A stretch of DNA of 64,000 nt, from the NCBI RefSeq assembly GCF_947242115.1, contig NC_074719.1, positions 34,069,769 to 34,133,768 on the forward strand, given 5' to 3'. Numbering within the stretch: the stretch's first letter is position 1; each line of letters begins with the position of its first letter. Made by a program: the position numbers and the translations under genes. Positions 20,501 through 25,985 of the stretch are shown one piece after another. The notes beneath the pieces are model-generated. The model did no database searches and was not told the origin of the DNA. It saw only the letters and a program-made list of their open reading frames with translations. This DNA comes from Biomphalaria glabrata. Lineage: Eukaryota; Mollusca; Gastropoda; Planorbidae.

Positions 20501-21717
20501 GGGACGGACGGACAGACGTTCAGACGGACAGACATTTCGCACAAAACTAATAGCGTCTTATCCCCTTTCGGGGGCCGCTAAAAATAGAGAATACTTATAT
20601 CCATGTGAAACAATACACTGTCCATTAGAATGCCATAGGGCGCCATCATCTACTTTATTGAATTTAGCTTCTGTAATTTTAAGATAAGAATAAGAAAGAA
20701 AGGTTATGATTTAAAATAATTTTAATAAAATGGGTCTATTTAGACCCGTACATAAATGCTTATTTATCATTGAATTTCAAAATCTTCTTACAGGATACTG
20801 TCGTATTGTTTTATTATTATATTCTAATAGGCCAGCATGATCAACAAATATCTGAAGGTGGACAAGATTATCTACATGGATATCTAGATGAATGTTTGCG
20901 ACATCCAGGTCATTTAGATTTCATTCCTGTTGATACTTTAGGTTTGGAGCATTTACCCGAAGATATTCGTGACAAAGATTTGTATGACCTGATCAAAGCT
21001 GTAGCAGACCTAACAGTCAGAGTGAATGTCACTATGACCAGTCCACTTAGACCAATGTTTTGGTCCGACACTAAAACTCCATATTCTTTGTACAATATGA
21101 GAGGAAGTCAAGAATTAAGAACCGGAAATGGGATGGTACAAAACGTTGTAAAAATCTTAGCAGAAACATGTCCATGCCAAAAATGTCAACTTTCAGGCGA
21201 CCCAAAACCTAATTACTGGAGTGTTGGTGTGGGTACAGTTGTAAGCCTTGTGTATGATAACATTGAAGCTAGTCACACGACTTGCAGATTTTTCTACGAT
21301 ACAGAATATAGTTCAGAGATAGTTCTAAAAGTTGAAGACAAGAATGTTTATAAAAGCGTAGAAAATGATTTGTCATTTTTTTATTGTTCTACTTGTGATG
21401 AAACACTTGTTGACAAACTCGAGAAATCGTTGAAACAGTTGTCACGTCTGCAAGAATGGTTAGATTTAAAATACAGAAAAACACGTGATGGTCACAAATT
21501 AATGTTCCTAGTGTCACATCCTCATGGGTGCAGTAAACGGGTTTGTCTTGGTCAATGGAAGGACAAATATACAAAAAGCGTTTTTATAACAAAGTATACC
21601 TACCTTACCTCTATTTGTCCAGGATGTAGTGGAGCTCCTGTCTACTTTCTGGGAGACAGACGATATTATCATAGTGGCAGTTTAAATTCTGGACTGGGTT
21701 ATAACACTAATGGTTGA
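823..21717 (+). CDS. gene 1: coiled-coil plus trypsin-like protease family (5' end outside window)
   Basis: Multi-exon host gene whose start lies left of the window. Exons read from splice sites and phase are 823-930, 1107-1453, 6413-6506, 8103-8165, 17650-17709, 18018-18083 and 20831-21717. Every junction has AG/GT borders and phases agree (1-1, 1-0, 0-1, then 1-1 throughout), giving about 540 open residues. The N-terminal part is Lys/Glu/Gln-rich and heptad-like, so probably coiled coil. A Cys-rich strip follows (exon at 18018), then a protease-like last exon. The donor after the second exon, GTTTGT, is weak, whereas gene 2 has GTATGT. The introns hold a LINE, a hAT remnant and a whole gypsy element. 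I do not recognise a named homologue. No signal peptide can be judged because the start is missing. Confidence 0.7.
1107..1453 (+). CDS. gene 1 exon B, coiled-coil segment
   Basis: 347 bp, phase 1 in and phase 0 out, acceptor TATTTCAG. Codes for about 115 residues rich in Lys, Glu and Gln with hydrophobic residues at heptad-like spacing and no helix-breaking Pro, so a long coiled coil is likely. The donor GAA|GTTTGT is off consensus but is set by the in-frame join to exon C and by the GTATGT seen at the same place in gene 2. Confidence 0.7.
1546..1806. repeat. (GATA)n / (CATA)n microsatellite
   Basis: About 230 bp of GATA repeats with a few interruptions, passing into CATA repeats at the right. 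It adjoins the 3' end of a LINE. In gene 2 the same intron holds an unbroken GATA/GA tract (35546-35657), so the LINE landed in this microsatellite after the duplication. Open frames across it are only a product of the repeat. Confidence 0.95.
1851..4124 (-). CDS. LINE family A reverse transcriptase with C-terminal zinc finger
   Basis: An open frame of 757 codons. The reverse transcriptase core shows YRGISLLSIVGKAFARVLL, QCGFRAGRSTTDMIFSLRQ, FIAFIDLTKAFDLV, a GVKQGCVLAPTLF block and the catalytic LLFADDAAL. The C-terminal end has a CXXCG..SRIGLISHTRFC zinc finger typical of this LINE group. The uninterrupted frame suggests a fairly young insertion, although the first part of the polyprotein is in another frame. 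It copies the element's RNA at the target site. It is not a host gene. Confidence 0.9.
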   Translation of the reverse strand: MTEVEKSWTFMRDTTYQTASLVFGNKTKKSEDWFEASLPEMETATTNKRAAMLIYKKDPTPSNLKRLRAARNNTQRVARQCANKYWQELCEDIQSCADCGNIRGLYEGMRKAFGPHTSKCAPLKSKDGSIISDRALQMERWVEHYAELYQIENAISPNAVSNFPSLPVLTELDETPSVKELSIAIDMLAHGKTPGGDGIPAEVIQAGKHALIKPLHELLSLCWEQGMVPQELKDSNIVTIYKNKGDRSDCNNYRGISLLSIVGKAFARVLLKRLQILADRVYPESQCGFRAGRSTTDMIFSLRQLQEKSREQKQPLFIAFIDLTKAFDLVSRSGLFAVLERIGCPNKLRKLVSAFHENMQGTVQFESSSSRPFSIKSGVKQGCVLAPTLFGIFFSVVLSSAFKSLEDGIYIHSRSDGRLFNLARLKAKTKRRRILIRELLFADDAALVSHSQGGLQKLVNALAAACQEFSLTISLSKTEILAQDVAEIPIIQIGNHTLSVVQEFTYLGSTIVSKLDLDIELTKRIGKATTALAKLSKRVWENGKLTTATKILVYNACVVSTLLYGSESWSTYMYQEHRLNSFHLRCLRRIMGISWRDHVSNQEVLRLANMNSMYALLTQRRLRWLGHVTRMPDGRIPKDILYAELVEGVRPKGRPRLTYRDVCKRDMRASGISESMWENIAKDRSAWRQTVHAVTTLAENKRIEAALIKREKKKAALSASPKSEAYTCTNCGKVCRSRIGLISHTRFCPVSRLSQNQ
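4323..5015 (-). CDS. LINE family A AP-type endonuclease
   Basis: 230 codons starting MRLATWNVRTM, with LQETRL, GVGFAVKN, ISAYAP and GDFNARVG: the standard order of an apurinic/apyrimidinic-type endonuclease (EEP fold). It nicks target DNA for target-primed reverse transcription. It ends just after the LDMILT motif in a stop caused by a frame change relative to the reverse transcriptase part. Confidence 0.9.
   Translation of the reverse strand: MRLATWNVRTMCPGLTDDLRQIDDARKTAVINNELKRLHIDIAALQETRLAENGMLRETDYTFFWKGKAQDETRIHGVGFAVKNSLLPMIVPPAGGSERLLSISMMTASGKVTLISAYAPTLCSLQEDKDKFYEDLKEAIANIPQKEHMILLGDFNARVGSDHTTWPDCLGIFGIGKMNENGQRLLEFCTYHKLCITNTYFRTKPQHCVSWRHPRSGHWHQLDMILTRKK
5846..6110. repeat. 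(CATA)n microsatellite
   Basis: About 230 bp of CATA repeats with few interruptions, passing into GATA-like sequence. It is the right-hand part of the microsatellite in which the LINE sits. Frames reading YIHT or MYVC are repeat artefacts. Confidence 0.95.
6413..6506 (+). CDS. gene 1 exon C
   Basis: 94 bp, phase 0 in and 1 out, with a T-tract acceptor and CAAG|GTAAAT donor. Codes LDVSTKFEELFEKQKELSKK and about ten more helical, charged residues. Compared with exon C of gene 2 (35925-36018) it differs in six codons, all amino acid changing. Confidence 0.7.
6860..7005 (+). repeat. tRNA-derived SINE, shortened
   Basis: Begins GATGGCTGCGCGCTGG and runs through CCCTGCCCGCTCCCATC and GCGGGAGGTTT to the tail GAAACATGTAAAACATTTTA. 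The same family lies at 44815-45005. Confidence 0.7.
7015..7320 (-). pseudogene. hAT-family transposase remnant (ZMYM1/DUF4371-like C-terminus)
   Basis: On the minus strand the conceptual protein resembles the C-terminal hAT dimerisation region of ZMYM1-like transposases: around SFSRLKLMKNYLR, then (after an in-frame stop) ETFGNS and a DLCRKHNYYDIV-like stretch. The + strand sequence at 7015 begins CAGGGCCGGACTTAAG, which looks like a hAT terminal inverted repeat. Stops break the frame, so it is a fossil DNA transposon. Confidence 0.55.
7561..8102. other. intron of gene 1, shared with gene 2
   Basis: AT-rich intron with a (CT)n run near 7645-7690. It matches 36055-36400 and 38214-38473. The point matching the family B LINE insertion of gene 2 is the unfilled site ACTGGAACCG near 7856. 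Confidence 0.6.
8103..8165 (+). CDS. gene 1 exon D
   Basis: 63 bp, phase 1-1, acceptor TTTCATTTAG and strong donor AAG|GTAAGT. Codes about 20 charged residues (KDFEDRNNSTKEIVKMKDDQ). Gene 2 has the matching exon at 38474-38536. Confidence 0.7.
8166..9329. other. intron, no feature recognised
   Basis: 8166-8605 aligns with 38537-39000 of gene 2. From 8605 to the decayed LINE the sequence is AT-rich and absent from gene 2; no coding or repeat identity could be assigned. Confidence 0.5.
9330..11125 (+). mobile_element. decayed non-LTR retrotransposon (RTE-like)
   Basis: Broken translation shows reverse transcriptase blocks in order: KTMKNHKASGEDLITAELIK, a Y.GISLVGVTYKILTKVI block, CGFRPN, then GLRQGDSLSC, FTQLEEAS and GLDINDDKTKYVLM, and near the 3' end HLERMTENRGAKIVL. 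Many stops and frame shifts make it a fossil. It lies in the D-E intron of gene 1 and is absent from gene 2. Confidence 0.75.
11126..11513. other. intron, nothing recognised
   Basis: AT-rich sequence with a (CT/TTTC)-rich run at 11485-11512. No gene or known repeat was seen. Confidence 0.4.
11513..11546. repeat. (TA)n microsatellite
   Basis: Short TA run into which the gypsy element inserted. Gene 2 has a 100-bp AT tract at the equivalent spot (39347-39446). Confidence 0.9.
11547..12160 (+). repeat. 5' LTR
   Basis: 614 bp, starting TGTTACGAATG and ending ATACGTAACA. The first 300 bp is a tandem pair of related halves, each with CAGTGACAG, GAGGTCACTA and GTTGTTCCAGAGG. A TATAAA-like box (CTTTATAAACC) lies near 11890 and AATAAA near 12055. 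Confidence 0.95.
12196..13362 (+). CDS. gypsy gag
   Basis: Structural gag of the LTR element. It starts MSSRKLLNQLLVKELRQEL, whose pattern fits a SAP DNA-binding motif. A coiled-coil-like region follows, then the capsid-like region and a single CCHC zinc knuckle (CWNCGEPGHLQRNC) near the end. Reported as part of the element only. Confidence 0.85.
   Translation: MSSRKLLNQLLVKELRQELRERGLQLNGNKETLTERLRQALIEEDQDPDECIFELNPDMTEILSNMQGQMDLMKESLKKINAMNENVNEQMSSMNEKIDQRVNTVEKEMEEIRTHVQEQLSKERGTRTKTLVPEISGKIKPPVFDGSISWTVYKRQFEAAAKVNNWNTEEEKATALVLALRGKAAELLQSITNQQDYAAIVKAMELRYGDEHLQEVYRVQLKTRQQRSGETLQELEADIERLAHLAYPTAAQDFLDVIITDAFIDAIRDPELKKAIRISGKRKSSEALVYALSYEAAKDASKNIHHGRMLEVQEEDLTQLLRRVTEVLEERRPNKKQEGQNRTSVRCWNCGEPGHLQRNCTRRFPRQTEYQHRPETDARSGAHVYQGN
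13233..16973 (+). CDS. gypsy pol
   Basis: One open frame with aspartic protease (LLDTGASRSVI), reverse transcriptase (SPWCSPIVLVKKKDG, CLVYLDDIIVIG), RNase H (ILDTDASNTGIGAVLSQ), and integrase (H2C2 finger, IAIDVAGPF, HSDQGRNF, a chromodomain-free C-terminal tail). It overlaps the end of gag in the -1 frame. The start given is the first codon of the open frame, not a known initiation site. Confidence 0.9.
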   Translation: MLELWRTWPSTKELHEKISPTNRVSAQTGDRCKVRCSCLPGKLTFAGFMGQKSAIKNMTAPATIIPVAVLGKNKSLYINGRIGSRNYRFLLDTGASRSVIRPDIVKKNEIKRVNSYSLKTASGEMMPIHGLTNINFELGHQSFIHEFLIANITDDCIIGLDFMQKCEFSLNIGGGTLKCGDVEIPLLGDEDEENGQIRRILLTEDTSLPAQSEAIIWGKLEHGQTATMTAIVEGIENDNSGMAVGKTLVLVGKDQKVPVRIMNLGLQERHLEKDSPIAICNTLDLIRNCNNDITIVNSTKPFNPQITKLLTEMKVNLSDEQFSKAEQLIIEFEDILPSDETDCGRTNMVQHRIDTGNTRPIRQPPRRLPLAKQQEAMDMIEGMTQQGIIEPSNSPWCSPIVLVKKKDGSMRFCVDYRALNEVTHKDSYPLPRIDDTLDTLAGSQVFSTLDLKSGYWQVEMHPNDREKTAFSAGNGLWQFTVMPFGLCNAPATFERLMERVLRGLHWTTCLVYLDDIIVIGKTFEEHLANLKEVFQRIRSAGMRLSPKKCSLFRKNVKYLGHIVSNDGVSTDPDKVEAVKRWPTPSNIHELRSFLGLCTYYRRFVPNFSNICKVLHQLTEQKRPFIWTSECQEAFERLKNTLSSSPVLAYPIPGKTFILDTDASNTGIGAVLSQKVDETERVIAYFSRSLSRAERNYCVTRRELLAAVDAIKHFHKYLYGQKFILRSDHAALQWLLSFKSPEGQVARWIERLQTYEFETKHRKGQIHQNADALSRRPCKAECKHCKRAEEKEVAVNCLRLGVDVSRSWCDKRIREDQMQDEDLAPILLWKEDGQRPDWKDISEKGVATKAYWAQWDSLTLVNGVIKRVWESADGTSNRLQLMLPKVRVAEVLKEMHNGASGSHLGVNKTLEKVRQRFYWFRYREDVEEWCRRCDICAAAKGPRRKTRGLLQQYNVGVPFERIAIDVAGPFPETKKGNKYILVVMDYFSKWPEAYAIPNQEAITVAETLVDNWISRFGVPNELHSDQGRNFESKVFQEMCKTLGIEKTRTTALHPQSDGMVERFNRTLEQHLSKVTDDRQDDWDSHIPMFLMSYRGSVHSTTGYTPAKMLFGRELRLPCDLLFGIPRDTPVSSTEYVTNLRRRLENAHVLARRNIKTNSDLMKTRYDKRANTSGFHENDLVWLYNPQRRKGRSPKLQRDWEGPYRVVKRINDVVYRIQKSPRSKLKVVHVDRLHQYSGEIESVRDEQI
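16985..17598 (+). repeat. 3' LTR
   Basis: 614 bp matching the 5' LTR, preceded by the purine run AAGAAGGGGGCAG. It is flanked on the right by AT-rich sequence like that left of the element. Confidence 0.95.
17650..17709 (+). CDS. gene 1 exon E
   Basis: 60 bp, phase 1-1, acceptor TTAACTAG, donor AAG|GTGAGT. Codes [20 protein letters not shown]. It lies only 51 bp right of the gypsy element. Confidence 0.7.
18018..18083 (+). CDS. gene 1 exon F, Cys-rich
   Basis: 66 bp, phase 1-1, acceptor AATTTCAG, donor ATAG|GTAATT. Codes FFCEKTCQSDVKCIKNC and a few more residues, with four Cys. Gene 2 replaces the second Cys by Gly. The Cys spacing suggests a small disulphide or metal site; this is inference. 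Confidence 0.7.
   Translation, partial: NFSVKKLVSLMSSALKTVFIS
18229..18400. repeat. LTR-like fragment
   Basis: Clear match to the first 170 bp of the solo LTR at 31282-31638 (CTCTGTAAACTGCA, AAGAACTTGACAACT, GGGCTCCAAA, CAAATACTGTACAATTG). Old and partial; absent from the equivalent gene 2 intron. Confidence 0.6.
18410..19260. other. intron of gene 1, AT-rich
   Basis: No gene or mobile element recognised. 18560-19160 aligns with 39815-40410 of gene 2. Confidence 0.5.
19261..19540. repeat. 23-bp minisatellite
   Basis: About eleven tandem monomers built on TATGTATGTTGGACGAAACA plus GCT; one unit has the longer GTTAGCA spacer. It is the short counterpart of the 735-bp array at 40421-41155. 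Because 23 is not a multiple of three, apparent open frames change with each unit and are not coding. Confidence 0.95.
19688..19870. repeat. dispersed repeat
   Basis: Matches 25655-25790 (CGGCCCCCGAAG, CTTCAATATTTTCAGAAA, ACATCCAAATGAAATTATAT). Unclassified; perhaps a transposon 3' end. Confidence 0.6.
19891..20157 (-). repeat. tRNA-derived SINE (GGCGCGGTGG family)
   Basis: On the minus strand the head is tRNA-like: GGCGCGGTGGCTGAGCGGTA (A box) and GGGTTCGAATCC (B box). A core with GAGTCCAC and GGCGGTTGGTCGTTG follows, ending in AGATGAACTTTACATCATCT. Copies of the family lie at 22364-22432, 50691-50955 and 53751-53880. Confidence 0.8.
20393..20582. repeat. dispersed repeat with GGACGGACAGACG
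   Basis: Shares TAGCCGTTGCATCAGA, GAGATCTAAACGGGACG and GGACGGACAGACG with 53055-53200. It looks like a small non-autonomous transposon; no ends were defined. Confidence 0.6.
20831..21717 (+). CDS. gene 1 last exon, trypsin-like protease domain
   Basis: 887 bp after the acceptor TTCTAATAG, phase 1 in, ending TGA. Codes 294 residues. A helical start (residues with HLPEDIRDKDLYDLIKAVAD) leads to a CPCQKC motif. The pattern then fits a chymotrypsin-fold protease: EASHTTC (His at 21274-21276, like TAAHC), ENDLSFFYC (Asp at 21367-21369, like D-L-A-L-L), and CPGCSGAPV (Ser at 21628-21630, like GDSGGPV). The second Gly of GDSGG is Ala here, unlike gene 2. AATAAA overlaps the stop (21717-21722). Protease assignment is from motif order and spacing by eye; activity is unproven. 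Confidence 0.7.
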
Positions 21718-21722
21718 ATAAA
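21717..21722 (+). promoter_or_regulatory. AATAAA overlapping the stop codon
   Basis: The sequence TGAATAAA puts a poly(A) signal on the last base of the gene 1 stop. Gene 2 reads TGAGTAAG here. Further AATAAA lies at 21856-21861, so use of this one is uncertain. Confidence 0.4.
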
Positions 21723-22363
21723 GTCACCTGTTTCTCGAAATGTGCTTTTTATATTGCTGATACAATTTATTTTTAATGTAATAATAGAACTCTGTATAAA
21801 AGATAAAAGCAAGTTCAGGATTTTCCTAACATGCAAATATTGATTAATATTCATTAATAAAACTCAAGATTTGACTAAAGCTGGTAAAAAGTTTTTCTAA
21901 CAGAAACTATTACGAAACTGCAGCAATGCTTAGTTGTAAAGATAGTGGTAAGTGATAAGAGCAAGATCCATTTAAAACAATACATCTATTCAAGTCAGAA
22001 CTTCGTGGAATTTTGAACTGTTTCTGACGATTTTCTATTAATTTAACAGTCGATGTATATCGCTAAGAAAAGAATTACTAGCTCGTTGGCCAGACGTCGA
22101 AAATGCTAGTTTGACTGTTATCAAGTGGACAACTAGATAATTTAAATTTGGTTAGAGATCTAGATCTAGGATTCTAGGTCTTAATTCAACATTGGTTTTT
22201 AAAGGACTGTCATTTTTGTGAATAGCCGAATGCAAGGCTTTATTGATTCAATAGTTTAATCAATTAATGTTCAGGAAAACCTCGCGCATCGTCTTCTATG
22301 TCTAGGCTATTCTAGATCTAAATCTTTATCATTGGAATATTATAAAGTGTACTAGGTCTATGG
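21723..22363. other. 3' flank of gene 1, duplicated
   Basis: No gene seen. Matches the flank of gene 2 (for example AAAACTCAAGATTTG, ACTAGCTCGTTGGCCA and GATCTAGATCTAG, at 45060-45500), so the duplication extends well past the genes. Confidence 0.6.
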
Positions 22364-22432
22364 AGAAGGCGCGGTGGCTAAGTAAAATGCGTGGCTTCCG
22401 AACCGGTAGTTCCGGTTTGAATCCTCGGGTTT
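22364..22432 (+). repeat. tRNA-like SINE head
   Basis: GGCGCGGTGGCTAAGTAAAA through GGCTTCCGAACC and GGTTTGAATCCTC: only the tRNA-related part of the GGCGCGGTGG SINE family. Followed by T-rich sequence. Not counted as a tRNA gene because the fold is incomplete and the sequence fits the SINE family. Confidence 0.65.
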
Positions 22433-22440
22433 TGCTGTTT

Positions 22441-22968
22441 CACTGTTCTTTTTTTTTCTTTTTATTTTTAATTCTTTCTTTTTCTACTCTTCTGCTTTGC
22501 TACACATTCATCAATTCATTCCCCTTTGAAGGTAGTCTTGTGTAATGCTTATTTTTGTAGTATATCATTGCCCCACAAGAAATTAAAACCAAACAATTTA
22601 AAATCACAGAAAGCTAGAATTAGTCCTTAAGCATGGCCTCTAGCTATTTCTAAGCAAACTATTTAAATTCAAAAATGTTACGCAAAAGCATTATCTGGAA
22701 AAGGATTTTGATTGCATAGAGAAAGTGAATGGTCTACACATCCATTAAAAAGAGTTTCTGTTTATTCTTAAATTGGCTGTACGCCTTCATAAATTTCTGA
22801 CATTGTATTTGCATTGTCATATCATTAAGTTAAGCTCATTCCTTTTTATGTACTTTGAGATAAGCAATTAATCTCATTAGTTTTTGTTTATTTTAAAATC
22901 TCATAGTTAAGACATCAGTGTGTGCTATACAAGATGTACCGTCAGTAAAAATAATCCAAAGTACCTTG
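22441..22968. other. duplicated 3' flank
   Basis: AT-rich; 22660-22970 aligns with 46560-46880. Nothing coding seen. Confidence 0.5.
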
Positions 22969-22977
22969 CATACATTA

Positions 22978-23791
22978 TATGTCTCCTTCTTTCTCGGAAG
23001 ACGATGGATGCGCCCAGATGAGTCAATAGCTTTGGTTATGTCTTGAGATGGGGCAGAATCTGGAATGAATGATCAAGCCAATTCTGGAGCGAAAGAGTTT
23101 GCCACAGTTCTTGCATGTATATGCATCTGTCCTAGGGCTTGCTGACAGGGCAGCTTTCTTTTTCTTTTTCTTGGCTGATGCAGCTTCATTTCTTTTGCAT
23201 TCGGCGAAGTTCGCAGCAGCACGTACAGTCTGTCTCCATCCTGTCGGGTCTTGGGCTATCTCCTCCCACATACTGTGGTCTATGCCCGTGGCTCTCATGT
23301 CTCGCTTGCAGACATCTCTATAGATTAGTCTTGGACGGCCCTTGGGTCTAACTCCTTCTGCAAGCTCAGCGTATACAATGTCTTTATGGATTCTTCCACC
23401 TGGCATGCGAGTGACATGACCCAGCCAGCGTAGTCTTCTCTGTTGAAGGAGCGCATAGATGCTGTGCATATTGGACCGTTTCAAAACTTCCTGGTTGGTG
23501 ATACGATCCCTCCAGGAGATGCACATTATGCGTCGCAGGCAGCGTAGGTGATAGTTATTTAACCTGTGTTTTTGGCGCATTTAAGTTGCCCAGCTCTCAC
23601 TGCCATAAAGAAGTGTGCTCAGAAAGCAGGCATAGTAGACAAGGATTTTTGTTGCCGTAGTCAATTTGGTATTTTGCCACACGCGCTTGGAGAGTTTTGC
23701 CATTGCTGCAGAAGCCTTTCCTATTCTTTTTGTCAGATCAGTGTCTAAATCTAGGTTGCTGGCTATTGTTGTTCCCAGCTATATGTAAATT
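22978..23791 (-). mobile_element. LINE family A, 5'-truncated
   Basis: 3' part of a family A reverse transcriptase: LRCLRRIMCISWRDRITNQE, RRLRWLGHVTRMPGG and the C-terminal finger CKNCGKLFRSRIGLIIHSRFC without its last residues intact in order. A 9-bp target-site duplication, CATACATTA, flanks it (22969-22977 and 23792-23800). Gene 2's flank lacks the element, so it came after the duplication. An in-frame stop precedes the 185-codon frame 23023-23580. Confidence 0.8.
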
Positions 23792-23800
23792 CATACATTA

Positions 23801-24119
23801 GTGCAATTTTTTCATTACTTGGTCTCTGACAATTCGTGGTTTGTTAAAACATTTATAAACTTATGAGGACGTTGTTTTTTTTTCTGTTCAGTGGTAGTCA
23901 AATTTTAAATTGGCAATTTTACATTCTAAAGAAAATTCACCTAATTAAATAAAGAGTCATAAACAACTGGCACACAATATGAATTCAATAATATTACAAA
24001 GGGACTTCATTAAAGTAAAATTACTTTTATAGCTAATTGAAAGGCATGGTTGATTTAATTTATAATTAAAAAAAACGGGATTTGTTTAAGTGAGTCCCGA
24101 AACTGAAGAAGAGGGGCAT
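23801..24119. other. duplicated 3' flank
   Basis: Aligns with 46905-47360. No gene seen. Confidence 0.5.
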
Positions 24120-24517
24120 TGTGTTATAGTGTGAGAGAGAATTTGACGTCTGCTTATGAAGATAGACATTTATGATCTTGTCTTTGATAAGATGAGCTTT
24201 TAAATATAATATCTTGTAAGTGATATTGTTTCTATTTATGTAGATTAAGAATATTGTATTGATTATATCTACAGCTATTCATATTTCTTGATTTATATTC
24301 TTTTCATGAAGAGTTAGATCTATTGTTTCCAATCAATATATATTTATGTGCAGGACCTAATATAATTCTAGTTTTTCATTAATTTGTTCTAAATTGTGTG
24401 TGTGTTTGACTGATGAGGAGGACATGTGAACTGAAAGCAAGTGGATGTTAGAAAATAATATTGATTCTAGTTTGACATTTAAGGGTAGCCACCTAGGTAA
24501 AAATGCAGATTGTTACA
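24120..24517 (+). repeat. old LTR-like repeat
   Basis: Begins TGTGTTATAG right after a purine run (GAAGAAGAGGGGCAT) and ends near TGTTACA, followed by TTTTGTGTCAGA which resembles a primer-binding site. The second copy is 47361-47767, so it predates the duplication. Old and uncertain. Confidence 0.35.
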
Positions 24518-24936
24518 TAACTATTTTGTGTCAGATAAAAAGAAGAAATAACTAGATTTAGATTTAGAAGTAGTCATATAATCATTTATAATGTAATTAC
24601 AAATTTAAAATCCGTAACATTGTCACAGTAAATATAAGGGACTATTAAAATGTGTATGTAGTGGGTTGGGAGAGAGGTATAATACTGTATGTGGTAATGG
24701 ATTATTCCTAGTTGAATGCGTCTCTAGACCTAAATCTTTGACCGACAAAATAAAAAAAAAATATGTAAATAGCGTATTGTGAAATAGTTGATAATTTTTT
24801 TTATGTTTGTGTAACGTGGTGAGAGTGTGTTCATGTGTTTTTCTAATTTTACTGAATACTACGCTTAATAATTCTCCGTTGTTCCTTTATTCTTATTACA
24901 ATTACGTGTGATACAAAACAGGTTGACACGCTTGAG

Positions 24937-25450
24937 CCACCATTGCAGGCTCCTTGGCCCACCAGGGAGGGCAAATTCCACTCACTGAACAGGCTGTAAG
25001 CTTTCATCAAGCGCTGGCTATAATTAAAAAAACAGAAATAAAAAAGTGGTTTGAGTGCTGGGACAAGTCCCAAAAAGCCCGTGGAGTCTGGGGTTGCATG
25101 AGGCGCCCTGACCTCACTTCCCTGTGGTGGAGGCTGTCCAGGCCTGAGCAAGCTATTATAGCACATTGCAGGACAGGCCATTGTCCAGTTGGCCCATACT
25201 TCTCGCGGCTATGGCCAAATTTTGATTCACGGTGCCCCCGCTGCGGGGAAGAAGAGGAAAGCGTGCCTCATATTCTGTTTGACTGCCCCAGACTTGCTGA
25301 TCTCCATCTCGACAGGTCTGGGAAACTCAAAATTCTCGACCTGTATGGCGACATTTATGCACTACGCAAGACAGCAGGGTTTCTGTCCAGGGCTTTTGCA
25401 AGAGAGGATTTAAGCCTCACCCAAATGGAGTTTGATGATAATGATGATGA
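24937..25450 (+). mobile_element. LINE (family C) 3' fragment
   Basis: A 514-bp piece flanked by the 13-bp duplication TGACACGCTTGAG (24924-24936 and 25451-25463). The open frame has a C-terminal zinc motif CPRCGEEEESVPHILFDCPR after AIIAHCRTGHCPVGPY, usual for the end of RNase H-bearing LINE polyproteins. It ends in a GAT-rich tail. Gene 2's flank at about 47980 has the empty site, so this insertion is younger than the duplication. Confidence 0.8.
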
Positions 25451-25654
25451 TGACACGCTTGAGCATATTGAACATGTAACGCCCATAGTGTTTGTTTACA
25501 TTGGTGGATTCACGTCAGACCACATTCCGTGTCTTAATCTTTACTATGTGTGGAGTTATTGTCGTCATTAAGCGTAATAATGCTTTAGATGTTAACATTG
25601 TATTTGTTATATGAAAGTATTACACTAATGTCAAAATAAAACAAGGTTACTTAA

Positions 25655-25790
25655 AATCGGCCCCCGAAGTAGTCCACCCCGGCAGGCTTCAATATTTTCA
25701 GAAAGAACATCCAAATGAAATTATATCAAAGACAAACGAGAGATAAGAATGGAGAAAGAAGGTTGACAGATCTTGTGTAGTGCCCCAACG
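25655..25790. repeat. dispersed repeat
   Basis: Second copy of the repeat at 19688-19870, here running into a hAT-like fragment. Confidence 0.6.
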
Positions 25791-25985
25791 GTGCAGTCAG
25801 TTCATCTTAGCACAAGTAGCCGCTCCACAGCACATCAGCAGTCACATTAATGACAACAAAAACCAACTTGACCAATCTGAGGAACACTTCAGGGAGGACA
25901 TTTCGAGGAAGGCGAGACTGCTGGCAGACAAACTTGGTATTGAGTTGGTGCTGCCGAGAATTAGCAGTTGACAAACACACCAAGC
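25780..25985 (+). pseudogene. hAT (ZMYM1/DUF4371-like) transposase fragment
   Basis: The frame 25780-25971 reads HISSHINDNKNQLDQ, EEHFREDISRKARLLADKLG and IELVLPRISS, followed by a stop and QTHQAK. The KARLLADKLGIELVLPR stretch is typical of ZMYM1-like hAT transposases. Only about 65 residues are left. Confidence 0.5.
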
